NCBI RefSeq assembly: GCF_038051985.1
Contig: NZ_CP150291.1
Coordinates: 1,178,001-1,242,000 of the forward strand
Origin: Solibacillus sp. FSL H8-0523
Lineage (GTDB): Bacteria; Bacillota; Bacilli; Bacillales_A; Planococcaceae
Direction of reading: 5' to 3'
DNA: 64,000 nucleotides
Under the pieces are notes generated by a model. That model was not told where the DNA came from. It saw only the letters and a program-made list of their open reading frames with translations, and ran no database searches. Below are positions 8,457 to 17,075 of this stretch, one piece after another. Each line of letters begins with the position of its first letter. Position 1 is the first letter of the stretch. The translations under genes were made by a program, and so were the position numbers.

Positions 8457-9637
8457 GTTTAATCGATTTAAGCGGTAACTTGCTTTATGTGGCATTCCTT
8501 TGTTATTTATTTGGAACGTTTTTCTTTGGCGGTGCCATTAAAGAAAAAAATGATACTGCAGCAAGTCGCGCCGATAAGTACGGTAAAATAGCGATTATTA
8601 TTACAATCATCGGTTTTGTTGCACAACTAGGTTATTTCATTACCCGTTGGATTCACACAGGGCATGCGCCTGTAAGTAATATGTTTGAATTTACAACGGC
8701 ATTTGGTATGTTTATTATTCTGTCATTTATAGTAATTTATTATATGTACAAAGTGGCAGCACTTGGTGTAGTGGCATTACCAATCGCACTATTAATCATT
8801 GGTTATGCTGCGATGTTCCCAAGCGAAGTAAGCCCGCTTGTCCCATCATTACAAAGTAATTGGTTAACAATTCACGTGATTACCGCAGCACTTGGCCAAT
8901 CGATTTTTGCGATTAGTGCCGTTGCCGGTTTAGTATATTTACTAAAAAATGTGGATATGTCGAAAAAATCAAAAGAAAGCTTTTGGTTAGAAACCGTTAT
9001 GTTCTGCTGTGTACTTGTCGTTGGGTTTATGGTAGCGACAATTACATTTACAGCAATGGATTACAAAGCTGAATTTGAATATGTCGATACATTAGATGCA
9101 ACAAGTAAAACGACGTATACAATGCCTGCTATTTTCGGAATGAATGAATACGTGGAACTTACAGAAGATAAAATGACACCACTTGTTGAATTACCCGCAT
9201 TAATCGATGCGCGTAAATTAACGACAGTTGTATGGTCAATCCTTTTCGGTTCAGTATTATACGTAATCATTCGTTTAATCTTCCGCAGAAAAGTGGCAAC
9301 GATGCTACAGCCATTAGTAAAGCGTGTCAATTCGACATTACTAGATGAAATTGCCTATCGTGCCGTGTTAATCGCTTTCCCGGTATTTACACTAGGCGCA
9401 CTGATTTTTGCGATGATTTGGGCGCAAGAAGCATGGGGCCGTTTCTGGGGCTGGGACCCGAAAGAAGTATGGGCACTGATAACTTGGTTGTTCTATGCAG
9501 CCTTTTTACACCTTCGTTTATCGAAGGGATGGGAAGGGAAAAAGACAGCATGGTTAACGGTAATTGGCTTCTTAATCATTATTTTTAATTTAGTTGTTGT
9601 TAATCTAGTAATCGCAGGATTACATTCATACGCATAA
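8453..9637 (+). CDS. resC: Cytochrome c biogenesis protein ResC (CcsA/CcmC-type haem handling protein)
   Basis: ResC is the haem-handling subunit of the system II cytochrome c synthase. The WWD-type signature is visible as [18 protein letters not shown] near residues 329-346. The protein is almost entirely hydrophobic with about eight membrane helices, and conserved histidines flank the motif. The length of 394 residues is normal. It is translationally coupled to resB (four-base overlap). A hairpin of moderate quality separates it from resD. Confidence 0.93.
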   Translation: MSLIDLSGNLLYVAFLCYLFGTFFFGGAIKEKNDTAASRADKYGKIAIIITIIGFVAQLGYFITRWIHTGHAPVSNMFEFTTAFGMFIILSFIVIYYMYKVAALGVVALPIALLIIGYAAMFPSEVSPLVPSLQSNWLTIHVITAALGQSIFAISAVAGLVYLLKNVDMSKKSKESFWLETVMFCCVLVVGFMVATITFTAMDYKAEFEYVDTLDATSKTTYTMPAIFGMNEYVELTEDKMTPLVELPALIDARKLTTVVWSILFGSVLYVIIRLIFRRKVATMLQPLVKRVNSTLLDEIAYRAVLIAFPVFTLGALIFAMIWAQEAWGRFWGWDPKEVWALITWLFYAAFLHLRLSKGWEGKKTAWLTVIGFLIIIFNLVVVNLVIAGLHSYA

Positions 9638-9660
9638 AATTAACAAAATATCATAATTTT

Positions 9661-9694
9661 AGAAAAGTTCTTCCTTGTTTGGTCGAGCTTTTCT
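9661..9694 (+). terminator. Possible attenuator/terminator between resC and resD
   Basis: AGAAAAGttC pairs with GagCTTTTCT, followed by a short T-rich run. The tail is weak, so partial read-through from resABC into resDE is likely. A candidate resD promoter (TTTTCA, 17-base spacer, TACAAT at 9717-9722) lies just after it. Confidence 0.4.
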
Positions 9695-9758
9695 TTTCAA
9701 TTGCCTTTTGAACAGGTACAATAGAATGAGAAACAGAGTTTTGAAAGGGGTAACACCA

Positions 9759-10475
9759 GTGTCTGAAAATATTTCTGTATTAATCGTTGATGACGAGGAT
9801 CGTATTCGTCGCTTATTAAAAATGTACTTAGAACGCGAAGGTTATTTTGTAGAAGAAGCTGAAAACGGCGAACAAGCACTAGAAATGGCATTAGAAAAAG
9901 ATTACCACTGTATTTTACTAGATATTATGATGCCTGAAAAAGACGGGCTTGAAGTGTGTGCAGAGCTACGTGAAAAGAAAACAACACCAATTATTTTATT
10001 AACGGCAAAAGGTGAAGAAGCGAACCGTGTACAAGGTTTCGAGCTTGGCGCGGATGACTATATCGTAAAACCATTTAGTCCTCGTGAAGTCGTATTACGT
10101 GTAAAAGCAATTTTACGTCGTTCTGCGGTATTCTCGCCAGTAAACAGTGCATCGTCTTCAAAAGACTTAGTGGTATTCCCACACTTAACAATCGATCATG
10201 ATGCTCATCGTATAACAGCAGATGGCACAGAAGTAAACTTAACACCAAAAGAGTATGAGTTACTTTACTTCCTAGCAAAAGCACCAGATAAAGTATTCGA
10301 CCGTGAACAATTATTAAAAGAAGTATGGCACTATGATTTCTTTGGGGACTTGCGTACAGTTGATACACATGTTAAGCGCTTACGTGAGAAACTAAACCGC
10401 GTTTCTGAAAATGCGGCGAAAATGATCGTTACGGTTTGGGGCGTTGGCTACAAATTCGAGGTCGTAAATGATTAG
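9759..10475 (+). CDS. resD: Response regulator ResD (OmpR/PhoB family)
   Basis: ResD is the DNA-binding regulator of the ResDE system that controls aerobic and anaerobic respiration genes, including resABC and nitrate respiration in B. subtilis. The receiver domain (residues 7-120) has acidic residues VDDED and the phosphorylation site D55 in LLDIMMPEKDG. The C-terminal winged helix contains LTPKEYELL and VDTHVKRLREKL. The GTG at 9759 (238 residues) is chosen because AAAGGGG lies upstream; an in-frame ATG 11 codons earlier lacks a good site. It overlaps resE by eight bases. Confidence 0.94.
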   Translation: MSENISVLIVDDEDRIRRLLKMYLEREGYFVEEAENGEQALEMALEKDYHCILLDIMMPEKDGLEVCAELREKKTTPIILLTAKGEEANRVQGFELGADDYIVKPFSPREVVLRVKAILRRSAVFSPVNSASSSKDLVVFPHLTIDHDAHRITADGTEVNLTPKEYELLYFLAKAPDKVFDREQLLKEVWHYDFFGDLRTVDTHVKRLREKLNRVSENAAKMIVTVWGVGYKFEVVND

Positions 10476-12243
10476 AATAGCAACAAGTATTGTCGGGAAG
10501 CTATGGGGAACCATATTGCTTCTCGTTTCGTTTGTCCTGTTTATTTTCACGGTGTTTATGCTAGAGTTTTTAGAAAAGTACCATAACGAGCAATCTGAAA
10601 TTTCGCTGCGTCAAACGGCAGCGGCGATTGTGAGTATTGTTGATCATGAAGAGCTAGACGAAAAGCAATTTGCCATTATTTCTGAGCTACTAACAGAAAC
10701 AACAAATGTACTGATTGCAAAAGATTCAAATGAAGTACTTTACTCCGTACAAGAGGGGGTCAACAAAGAAGCCATCCAGCAGAGAATCATAGCGAATCAA
10801 GCATTTGAAAAGCTATACGCCACGAATGAGCCGATTGTAAAGGAACTCCTGTTACCATCGAATACGGATGAAGATAAAAATAGCTCGTACATTGTACTAG
10901 GCTTCCCGTTAAAGAGCGAAGCGGAAACACATGGTGCAGTCTTTATATATAAAAATCCGGATGCACTTCATCAAACAAGTAAGCAAACGACAAAAATTGT
11001 TTTTATCGCAGCAACGATTGCCCTGATCTTGACAACCATTTTTGCTTTTTTCTTATCTTCTAAAATTACCTTACCATTACGTAAAATGCGTGAGCACGCG
11101 TTTGAATTGGCAAAGGGGCGCTTTGACTCAAAATTGGATACAAAACAAAATGATGAAATTGGCCAATTAGCGGTCGCCTTTAACCAAATGGGACGCCAAT
11201 TAAAAAACCATTTAGAAGTCATTAACCAAGAAAAAGAGCAGCTTTCGAGCGTTTTAACGTCGATGTCTGATGCGGTCATTACCTTTAATCGGGATAAAAC
11301 TATTTTAGTAAGTAACCCGCAAGCGGAGCGTATGCTGCAAAAATGGTTTGTATCAAAAGGTCTAGATAGCTCAAAGCCGATTCCGGTAGAGGTGTATCAT
11401 ATGCTGGATCATGTACTAAGCTTTGAGGATCAGCTAGAAGAAGAGCTCGAAATCGGAAAGTCGTATTATAGCATTTCGATTAGCCCACTATATAGCGGCG
11501 AGGCAATTCGTGGTGCGGTTGCGGTTATCCGTGATAAAACCGAAGAAACAAAGCTCGAAAAATTAAAGTCTGACTTTATTGCCAATGTTTCGCATGAATT
11601 GCGTACACCAATTGCGATGCTACAAGGCTACTCAGAAGCGATTTTAGACGGTGTTGTCGAGTCAGAGGAAGAGCGTAATGATATGATCCGTGTCATTCAT
11701 GATGAATCACAGCGTATGAGCCGGTTAGTGACGGATTTACTTGATCTAGCACGTATGGAAGCAGGACATATGACGCTGTATAAAGATGATGTCCCACTCG
11801 TTTCAGTAATTGACCGGATGACGCATAAATTCGATCAACGTGCGAAGGAAAATCATGTACAGTTAAAGTTTGAAACACTGATGCCTAAACAGACGATCAT
11901 TCCGATTGATGAGGACCGTATTGAGCAAGTGTTAACGAACTTAATCGATAACGCCATTCGCCATACACCAGAAGAAGGTGCGGTGACAGTATCTATTACG
12001 GAAGATCAGGGCTATGCGAAAATTCAAGTAAGTGACACAGGACAAGGCATCCCGCAAGATGACCTACCCTATGTATTCGAACGTTTCTATAAAGCAGATA
12101 AAGCCCGTACCCGCTCAAAGGGTGGTACAGGACTCGGCCTTGCGATTACCAAAAATATCGTAGAAGCGCATAAAGGGAAAATTACGGTGGAAAGTGTTGA
12201 GCAGCAAGGCACAACCTTTACGTTCCACATACCATTAGCTTAA
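10468..12243 (+). CDS. resE: Sensor histidine kinase ResE
   Basis: ResE is the membrane sensor kinase that phosphorylates ResD in response to oxygen limitation and nitric oxide. Visible order: membrane helix about residues 10-32, extracytoplasmic sensor loop, second helix about 177-198, HAMP linker to about 250, PAS-like domain about 255-360, the H-box NVSHELRTP with His376, and an ATPase domain with N (NLIDNAIRH), G1 (DTGQGI) and G2 (GGTGLGLAI) boxes. The length of 591 residues is normal. It overlaps resD and ends before a strong terminator. Confidence 0.94.
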   Translation: MIRIATSIVGKLWGTILLLVSFVLFIFTVFMLEFLEKYHNEQSEISLRQTAAAIVSIVDHEELDEKQFAIISELLTETTNVLIAKDSNEVLYSVQEGVNKEAIQQRIIANQAFEKLYATNEPIVKELLLPSNTDEDKNSSYIVLGFPLKSEAETHGAVFIYKNPDALHQTSKQTTKIVFIAATIALILTTIFAFFLSSKITLPLRKMREHAFELAKGRFDSKLDTKQNDEIGQLAVAFNQMGRQLKNHLEVINQEKEQLSSVLTSMSDAVITFNRDKTILVSNPQAERMLQKWFVSKGLDSSKPIPVEVYHMLDHVLSFEDQLEEELEIGKSYYSISISPLYSGEAIRGAVAVIRDKTEETKLEKLKSDFIANVSHELRTPIAMLQGYSEAILDGVVESEEERNDMIRVIHDESQRMSRLVTDLLDLARMEAGHMTLYKDDVPLVSVIDRMTHKFDQRAKENHVQLKFETLMPKQTIIPIDEDRIEQVLTNLIDNAIRHTPEEGAVTVSITEDQGYAKIQVSDTGQGIPQDDLPYVFERFYKADKARTRSKGGTGLGLAITKNIVEAHKGKITVESVEQQGTTFTFHIPLA

Positions 12244-12256
12244 ATAGACAAGACGA

Positions 12257-12299
12257 TTAAATTCACCATTTTTATGTAAATGGTGAATTTAATTTTTTT
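12257..12299 (+). terminator. Rho-independent terminator after resE
   Basis: TTAAATTCACCATTT pairs with AAATGGTGAATTTAA around a four-to-six base loop, followed by a run of seven T. This is the end of the res operon. Confidence 0.9.
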
Positions 12300-12340
12300 A
12301 GTGGATAGGAAACTATAACTTTTTCAAGGAAATCCACATA

Positions 12341-12386
12341 AGAAAAGACATCATTTCGCGCTATTTGGCGCAAAATGTGTCTTTCT
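12341..12386. other. Long hairpin upstream of sigX
   Basis: AGAAaAGACA, ATTT and GCGC pair in order with GCGC, AAAT and TGTCT-TTCT around a TATTTG loop, giving a stem of roughly 17 pairs with small bulges. A second pair, GTGGAT (12301-12306) with ATCCAC (12332-12337), lies immediately before it. No T-run follows, so it is not a simple terminator. It sits upstream of the SigX promoter and could be a leader, an RNA or an operator region. Confidence 0.45.
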
Positions 12387-12439
12387 AATAGAGAACTCTC
12401 TATAATACTTACTAGAATTACGGTAAAATTGATACACAT

Positions 12440-12465
12440 TGTAACTTTTTTTGTTTTGACACGAC
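12440..12465 (+). promoter_or_regulatory. SigX-dependent autoregulatory promoter of sigX
   Basis: TGTAAC and CGAC are separated by 16 bases, just upstream of the sigX start. This is the ECF-type consensus recognised by SigX, and the B. subtilis sigX gene has an autoregulated promoter of the same sequence type. Positive autoregulation of sigX-rsiX is therefore the expected behaviour. Confidence 0.8.
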
Positions 12466-12492
12466 AAATTAATGAAACGGAGGTGGGATGGG

Positions 12493-13026
12493 GTGCAACA
12501 ATCCATTTTCCATCGATTATATGACACGTATCATCAGGATGTTTTTAATTTTTTGTTTTATTTAGTCAAAAATCGAACGGCTGCTGAGGACCTTTCGCAT
12601 GAGGTGTATGTGCGCGTTTTGAAATCCTATGAACGCTTTGAAGGCAAAAGCAGCGAAAAAACATGGCTTTTCTCAATCGCAAAAAACGTAGCGATTGATT
12701 ACTTCAGGAAAAAACAAGTGCGCGATAAGCACGCGTTTACTGCTTTTGATTGGGAAACAGAGCAGCTCGTGTCACAAAGTCCATCACCAGAACAGTTTGT
12801 CGAGCTAAATGAGCAGCTTCGTCACATGCTGGATGCGTTAGAGCAGTGTTCCGGTGACCAAAAGATGGTCGTAATTATGCGTTTTATACAGGACTTATCA
12901 ATTCAGGAAACGGCTGAAGTTTTAGGATGGACACAGGGAAAGGTGAAAACCACACAGCACCGCGCATTAAAGCAATTGCGCCAATTATTAGAGCAGCAAG
13001 ATGGAAAGGAGGCGAATTCATTATGA
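12493..13026 (+). CDS. sigX: ECF sigma factor SigX
   Basis: An extracytoplasmic-function sigma factor of about 177 residues. Region 2 contains LYDTYHQDVFNFLFYLVKN, EDLSHEVYVRV and the -10 recognition helix FEGKSSEKTWLFSIAKNVA; region 4 contains SIQETAEVLGWTQGKVKTTQHRA. These blocks match B. subtilis SigX closely, a factor that controls cell-surface charge and cationic-peptide resistance genes. GTG 12493 is preferred because GGAGGTGG lies seven bases upstream; an ATG seven codons earlier would overlap that site. Its end overlaps the anti-sigma gene by ATGA. Confidence 0.9.
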   Translation: MQQSIFHRLYDTYHQDVFNFLFYLVKNRTAAEDLSHEVYVRVLKSYERFEGKSSEKTWLFSIAKNVAIDYFRKKQVRDKHAFTAFDWETEQLVSQSPSPEQFVELNEQLRHMLDALEQCSGDQKMVVIMRFIQDLSIQETAEVLGWTQGKVKTTQHRALKQLRQLLEQQDGKEANSL

Positions 13027-14228
13027 ACAAGGAGCAGTGGGATGAGGAAGCCTTAGAAACCCTTTTCAAACAAGCACCTAAAGTAACCGATCATCGAACA
13101 AAAGATGAAGTCTTACAGCGTTTAATCGATGAAGGGTCATTTAATGAACAGCCACCTCAACAGCAAAAAGTAGTAAAGAAGGGCATTCGCTGGACACCAC
13201 TAATTGCCTCGATTGCTTCATTATTTATTTTAGTCGTAGTTGGTTCGCAGTTTTTAAATAATAACTCCATCTCGATGCAAAATAGCGCACGTGATGATGC
13301 AAAAGTAGAGACGACGAGTGGCGCGTTGGAAAAAGAATCAATGGACGCTGCAACAGAAAGAGCTATGCCTTCCAATTTTTCGATGACTGCTGCACAACAA
13401 ACGCTCGTTTACGCCTCACAAATAGAAGGGGTCACACTTTTTAAAATGGGGTTAGCGGATGGTGCGCAAATTGTACCAGTGAGCTTTTTAATTCCCAATG
13501 ATATTGTCGCTGAAAAAGTAGGGACAGAGAAGCCGACAAAATTACAGCTTTACGAAACATTTGCAAGTGCGATTGATGAAACGGTGCTCGGTTTCAGTGA
13601 ATTTCACCCGTTTAAAGGGGCTTTGCGTGAAGCAGGAGATACGCTCATCCATACCTTACCTAAAGGGCACCAGTACGATGTAGGTTCTGCTGCAATCGCG
13701 AATTATATGGCTGCATTAGCTGATACATTTGGAGATGCCTATAAAGAAGTAAGACTTGAAGATGCAAACGGAGAAACAATCTTCTTTGACCATATTGGCG
13801 ATATGCTTGAACCTGTAACGCTACAAGGGACAGCTCGACAATATAATTACTTTACCTATCAAAGACAGGACGGCTCGTTTTATTTAAGTCCAAATTTTCA
13901 CATGGGCTATAGCGATGTAACAGAGGCGTTTCAAACTATGACAACAGAGGTAAATGATATCTATCAATCGGCCATTTTACCAAACGTCACATTTAGCGTA
14001 GAAGATGGAAATGATTTTGTAACGATTACGTTCGATAGTCCACTAGATTTAGAACAATATGATTCAGCACAAGCGATGCGTATGATTGAAGCGATGTTAT
14101 TAACAGCCGCAAGTTTTGATAAACAAATAAAATTCGAACAAATTGTGCAGGAGACATGGAATGGCTTTGACTTTTCAAATCCTTTAGAGAAGCCACTTGC
14201 TGCAAATATTGTATTCTATAATTTTTAA
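13023..14228 (+). CDS. rsiX: Anti-sigma-X factor RsiX
   Basis: RsiX is a membrane-bound anti-sigma factor that holds SigX inactive. The cytoplasmic N-terminal part (about 55 residues, beginning MNKEQWDEEALETLFKQ) contains the sigma-binding region, one membrane helix spans about residues 57-78 (WTPLIASIASLFILVVVG), and a long extracytoplasmic domain of about 320 residues follows. At 401 residues it is somewhat longer than I recall for B. subtilis RsiX. Start and identity follow from the ATGA overlap with sigX and the RsiX-like topology; the extracytoplasmic signal is unknown. Confidence 0.85.
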   Translation: MNKEQWDEEALETLFKQAPKVTDHRTKDEVLQRLIDEGSFNEQPPQQQKVVKKGIRWTPLIASIASLFILVVVGSQFLNNNSISMQNSARDDAKVETTSGALEKESMDAATERAMPSNFSMTAAQQTLVYASQIEGVTLFKMGLADGAQIVPVSFLIPNDIVAEKVGTEKPTKLQLYETFASAIDETVLGFSEFHPFKGALREAGDTLIHTLPKGHQYDVGSAAIANYMAALADTFGDAYKEVRLEDANGETIFFDHIGDMLEPVTLQGTARQYNYFTYQRQDGSFYLSPNFHMGYSDVTEAFQTMTTEVNDIYQSAILPNVTFSVEDGNDFVTITFDSPLDLEQYDSAQAMRMIEAMLLTAASFDKQIKFEQIVQETWNGFDFSNPLEKPLAANIVFYNF

Positions 14229-14230
14229 AC

Positions 14231-14262
14231 AAACCTCTTTTAGCTAGTGCTAAAAGAGGTTT
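14231..14262. terminator. Perfect hairpin after rsiX
   Basis: AAACCTCTTTTAGC and GCTAAAAGAGGTTT form a perfect 14-bp stem with a TAGT loop three bases after the rsiX stop. It lacks a T-run on the plus strand, so termination is likely but not certain. Confidence 0.6.
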
Positions 14263-14350
14263 AGTCCTCCGGAGGATGTCAAGGTTTGTAAGGCGTTTTT
14301 TGTGCCAACACAAAACCAAATCCAGACGCAATTACACCGAGGTGTAATTA
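14263..14350. other. Palindrome-rich spacer between rsiX and ribU
   Basis: The stretch holds the palindrome TCCTCCGGAGGA (14264-14275) and a perfect inverted repeat AATTACACC-GA-GGTGTAATT (14330-14349). No coding frame is evident. The second palindrome has the size of a dimeric repressor site, but it lies before a terminator rather than at a visible promoter, so its role is open. Confidence 0.4.
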
Positions 14351-14377
14351 TATTTTAATAATTCAAATAATTTTACT

Positions 14378-14416
14378 CGGAATTGTAAGCAAAGGGCTTT
14401 ACAATTCCGTTTTTTG
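14378..14416 (+). terminator. Rho-independent terminator before the ribU leader
   Basis: CGGAATTGTAA (14378-14388) pairs with TTACAATTCCG (14399-14409), followed by TTTTTTG. A possible ribU promoter (TTTACA, 16-base spacer, TATAAT at 14420-14425) overlaps its right arm, so transcription of the riboswitch leader would start near 14432. Confidence 0.75.
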
Positions 14417-14476
14417 TTTTATAATAGGTATTGTAGTAAAGTTTTCGAACTTTATTAACTAATTTCATATTGATTC

Positions 14477-14648
14477 ATCTTCGGGGCAGGGTGTAATTCC
14501 CGACCGGCGGTAATAAAAGTGTCAACCTCTGACCATTCACTTGGAGGACGTTGCATCAAAGCTTTTTCAGCCCGCGAGCCACTTTTTGTGTGCAGGATTT
14601 GGTGAAATTCCAAAGCCGACAGTATAGTCTGGATGGGAGAAGATGAAG
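14477..14648 (+). ncRNA. FMN riboswitch (RFN element) of ribU
   Basis: All hallmark blocks of the FMN aptamer occur in order: ATCTTCGGGGCAGGGTG and AATTCCCGACCGGCGGT at the 5' side, AGCCCGCGAGC in the middle, and TTGGTGAAATTCC, AAGCCGACAGT and GGATGGGAGAAGAT at the 3' side. The ends ATCTTC and GAAGAT form helix P1. It precedes a riboflavin transporter gene and is followed by an alternative hairpin and an intrinsic terminator. FMN binding is expected to stop transcription before ribU. Confidence 0.96.
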
Positions 14649-14680
14649 GTACGGTCGTCATTTTATGAAAATGTCGTTGT

Positions 14681-14760
14681 ATTTGTAGTACCAATTTATT
14701 TCCTTGTGCAAATAAGCGAAATGCCTTTTGTGCATAGAAAATTGGTGTATAACTACAAAT
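14681..14760 (+). promoter_or_regulatory. Long-range hairpin in the ribU expression platform
   Basis: ATTTGTAGT-ACCAATTT (14681-14697) is complementary to AAATTGGT-(GTATA)-ACTACAAAT ending at 14760, enclosing about 40 bases. It lies between the FMN aptamer and the terminator at 14798-14830. It could be the antiterminator-side structure or a separate scaffold. Confidence 0.55.
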
Positions 14761-14797
14761 CCTACGAATAGACCCTTATTAAAGTGTGCCTATTTCT

Positions 14798-14830
14798 CCC
14801 TTATGCTAATTTTTGCATAGGGGTTTTTTC
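14798..14830 (+). terminator. Riboswitch-controlled terminator before ribU
   Basis: CCC-TTATGC pairs with GCATA-GGG around a T-rich loop and is followed by TTTTTTC, about 60 bases before the ribU start. It is the natural OFF-state terminator of the FMN riboswitch. Confidence 0.8.
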
Positions 14831-14892
14831 GTGAAATGAATGGTGTCCGTCCTTTCTTCTTGCGAGTGAATCAGCAAAGAGGAGAGATTTTT

Positions 14893-15468
14893 ATGCAAAA
14901 AAGAAGTCTAAAGTTACGTTCGTTCGTAACGATCGCCATGCTCAGTGGGGTATCATTTGTATTAATGTTACTTAATTTCCCGCTACCTTGGTTCCCAGTG
15001 TTTTTACAAATCGATTTCAGTGATGTGCCAGCACTAATTGCGGCGATTACGATGGGACCGGTTGCAGGTATTTTAGTAGAGCTTGTTAAAAATGTGCTAG
15101 ATTGGATTTACACAGGCGCACCAGAGGGTATTCCAGTAGGCCATATGGCAAACTTTGCAACGGGCGTATTATTTATCTTACCAGCGTATTTCATTTATAA
15201 AAAATTCCCTTCAGTAAAAGGTTTAATGACAGGCTTGGTTGTTTCAACGATTGTGATGTCAATTGGTATGGCTGCACTAAACTACGTGGCATTCTTACCA
15301 CTTTACACATATTTACTAGGCTTTGAATATGATATGTACGAAACAATTGTGCTAGGTATTTTACCGTTTAACATTGTCAAAGGTGTGATGATGTTCGTGG
15401 TGATGACAATGCTGTACCGCACAATGCATGTATGGATTGAAAATCAACGTAAACAATATTCACTTTAA
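14893..15468 (+). CDS. ribU: Riboflavin transporter RibU (ECF S component)
   Basis: RibU (YpaA) is the riboflavin-binding membrane subunit of an energy-coupling-factor transporter; the EcfA/EcfT module is encoded elsewhere. The 191-residue product has about five to six membrane helices and family blocks FPLPWFPVFLQIDFSDVPAL and LVKNVLDWIYTGAPEGIPVG. ATG 14893 follows GAGGAGAG at 14879-14885. Control by the upstream FMN riboswitch confirms the substrate class. A terminator follows at 15483. Confidence 0.94.
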   Translation: MQKRSLKLRSFVTIAMLSGVSFVLMLLNFPLPWFPVFLQIDFSDVPALIAAITMGPVAGILVELVKNVLDWIYTGAPEGIPVGHMANFATGVLFILPAYFIYKKFPSVKGLMTGLVVSTIVMSIGMAALNYVAFLPLYTYLLGFEYDMYETIVLGILPFNIVKGVMMFVVMTMLYRTMHVWIENQRKQYSL

Positions 15469-15482
15469 ATAGTAGGATGATC

Positions 15483-15529
15483 GGTGATAGACAGAGCGAA
15501 CTTTGCTTTATGTCTATCGCCTTTTTATT
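15483..15529 (+). terminator. Terminator after ribU
   Basis: GGTGATAGACA pairs with TGTCTATCGCC (one G-T pair), followed by TTTTTATTTT. Confidence 0.85.
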
Positions 15530-15693
15530 TTGCATTTTAATTGTTGGAATCATGATATAGTAATAAAAGTGTTTAATAACTATTTGCTATTGTCTTTGAT
15601 GGCGTAGCCTGTTATCATTATGACTATTGTTGTAAAAATCGATATATTTAGTTTATTCGACAACTTAGAAAAACATCATAGGAGCGAGTTTTA

Positions 15694-17031
15694 ATGGAGA
15701 AAAAAATACCATTTTCAACATACGCGGTCATTGGTACGATGCTGTTTGGTATGTTTTTTGGTGCAGGGAACTTAATTTTCCCGATTCAAATGGGTCAGTT
15801 AGCTGGAACGAATTATTGGCTAGCGCTCATCGGCTTTTTAGTGACGGCGATTGGCTTGCCGTTTTTAGGGATTTTAGCCATTGGTCTTTCGGGTAGTAAT
15901 GGACTACGTGATTTAGCGAGTAAGGTACACCCGGTATTTGGCGTGGTGTTTGCGTTAGCGCTGTATTTAACGATTGGGCCATTCTTTGCGATCCCGCGTA
16001 CAGCAACAGTACCGTTTGTTGTTGGGTTTGAACCGTTTATCGACCCATCACAAGTGAAAATGTGGCTAGCGGTATTTAGTTTTGTGTTCTTTGCGATTGT
16101 GTTTTATTTCTCACTTAATCCAGCGAAAATTATGGACATTATCGGCAAATATTTAACACCGGCCTTTTTAATTTTCTTATTTCTATTAATCGGGATTAGT
16201 TTATTTTCGCCGATGGGTAGCTTTATTGAGCCGGCGGGAAATTATGTGAACGAGGCGTTTATGACCGGTTTTAAAGAGGGGTATAACACAATGGATGCCC
16301 TGGCGTCACTGGCATTCGGGATTATCGTCATTAATGCGATTAAACGTACCGGTATTACAGATAAAAAGGAAATTGCTAAAGCGACGTGGAAATCAGGGAT
16401 TTTTGCGATGGCGTTAATGATGCTTATTTACGGTTTAATTGCGTATATGGGGGCATCAAGTGTAACAACGATTGGAACGTTTGATAATGGTGGTCAAATT
16501 TTCGCAGCAGTAGCAGATCATTATTTTGGTTCGTACGGGGCCATTTTATTGGCGATTATTATTATCTTAGCTTGTTTAAAAACAAGTATCGGGCTGATTA
16601 CGGCATGTAGTGAATTTTTCCATGAAGTATTCCCAAAAATTAGCTATACGGCATTTGTTGTTGTACTATGTGTCGTATCGTTTACTATTGCGAACGTTGG
16701 GTTAACGAATATTATTACGTATGCAGTTCCAGTATTAATGTTCTTATATCCATTAGCGATTGTGTTAATTATCTTGGCATTAGCAGGGCCGCTGTTTGAC
16801 TATAAACAGCCGGTATTTGCTGGGGCGATTTTATTTACGTTCTTTATTAGTGTGATTGATGGCTATAATGCACTTGTGGCAAGTGTACCAGCATTTGAAG
16901 TAGGCTTTTTAACGAAGCTTGCACAGGTGTATGCGGATTACTTACCGCTGTATGCAATTGGCTTAGGGTGGATTGTGCCTGCAATTGTAGGTGCGGTTAT
17001 TGGTTATATTATAGGACAAATAAAAAAATAA
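15694..17031 (+). CDS. brnQ: Branched-chain amino acid transporter BrnQ (LIVCS family)
   Basis: A 445-residue sodium-dependent symporter for leucine, isoleucine and valine. The family N-terminus FGMFFGAGNLIFPIQMGQ is present near residues 18-35, with about 12 membrane helices over the whole length. The ATG start follows TAGGAGCGAG. The upstream 160 bases are AT-rich without a clear T-box or CodY box, so regulation is not visible. It ends at a bidirectional terminator shared with the convergent YitT-family gene. Confidence 0.93.
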   Translation: MEKKIPFSTYAVIGTMLFGMFFGAGNLIFPIQMGQLAGTNYWLALIGFLVTAIGLPFLGILAIGLSGSNGLRDLASKVHPVFGVVFALALYLTIGPFFAIPRTATVPFVVGFEPFIDPSQVKMWLAVFSFVFFAIVFYFSLNPAKIMDIIGKYLTPAFLIFLFLLIGISLFSPMGSFIEPAGNYVNEAFMTGFKEGYNTMDALASLAFGIIVINAIKRTGITDKKEIAKATWKSGIFAMALMMLIYGLIAYMGASSVTTIGTFDNGGQIFAAVADHYFGSYGAILLAIIIILACLKTSIGLITACSEFFHEVFPKISYTAFVVVLCVVSFTIANVGLTNIITYAVPVLMFLYPLAIVLIILALAGPLFDYKQPVFAGAILFTFFISVIDGYNALVASVPAFEVGFLTKLAQVYADYLPLYAIGLGWIVPAIVGAVIGYIIGQIKK

Positions 17032-17034
17032 ACG

Positions 17035-17072
17035 AAAACGCGAACTTCGATAAGACGAGGTTCGCGTTTTTG
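17035..17072. terminator. Bidirectional terminator between brnQ and the YitT-family gene
   Basis: AAAACGCGAACtTCG pairs with CGAgGTTCGCGTTTT. The A-run and T-run on the two sides allow it to serve both convergent genes. Confidence 0.88.
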
Positions 17073-17075
17073 TTC

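Noticed and set aside
15540-15693. Possible T-box or CodY control of brnQ
   Set aside because: No T-box core sequence, terminator hairpin or CodY consensus could be found in the leader.
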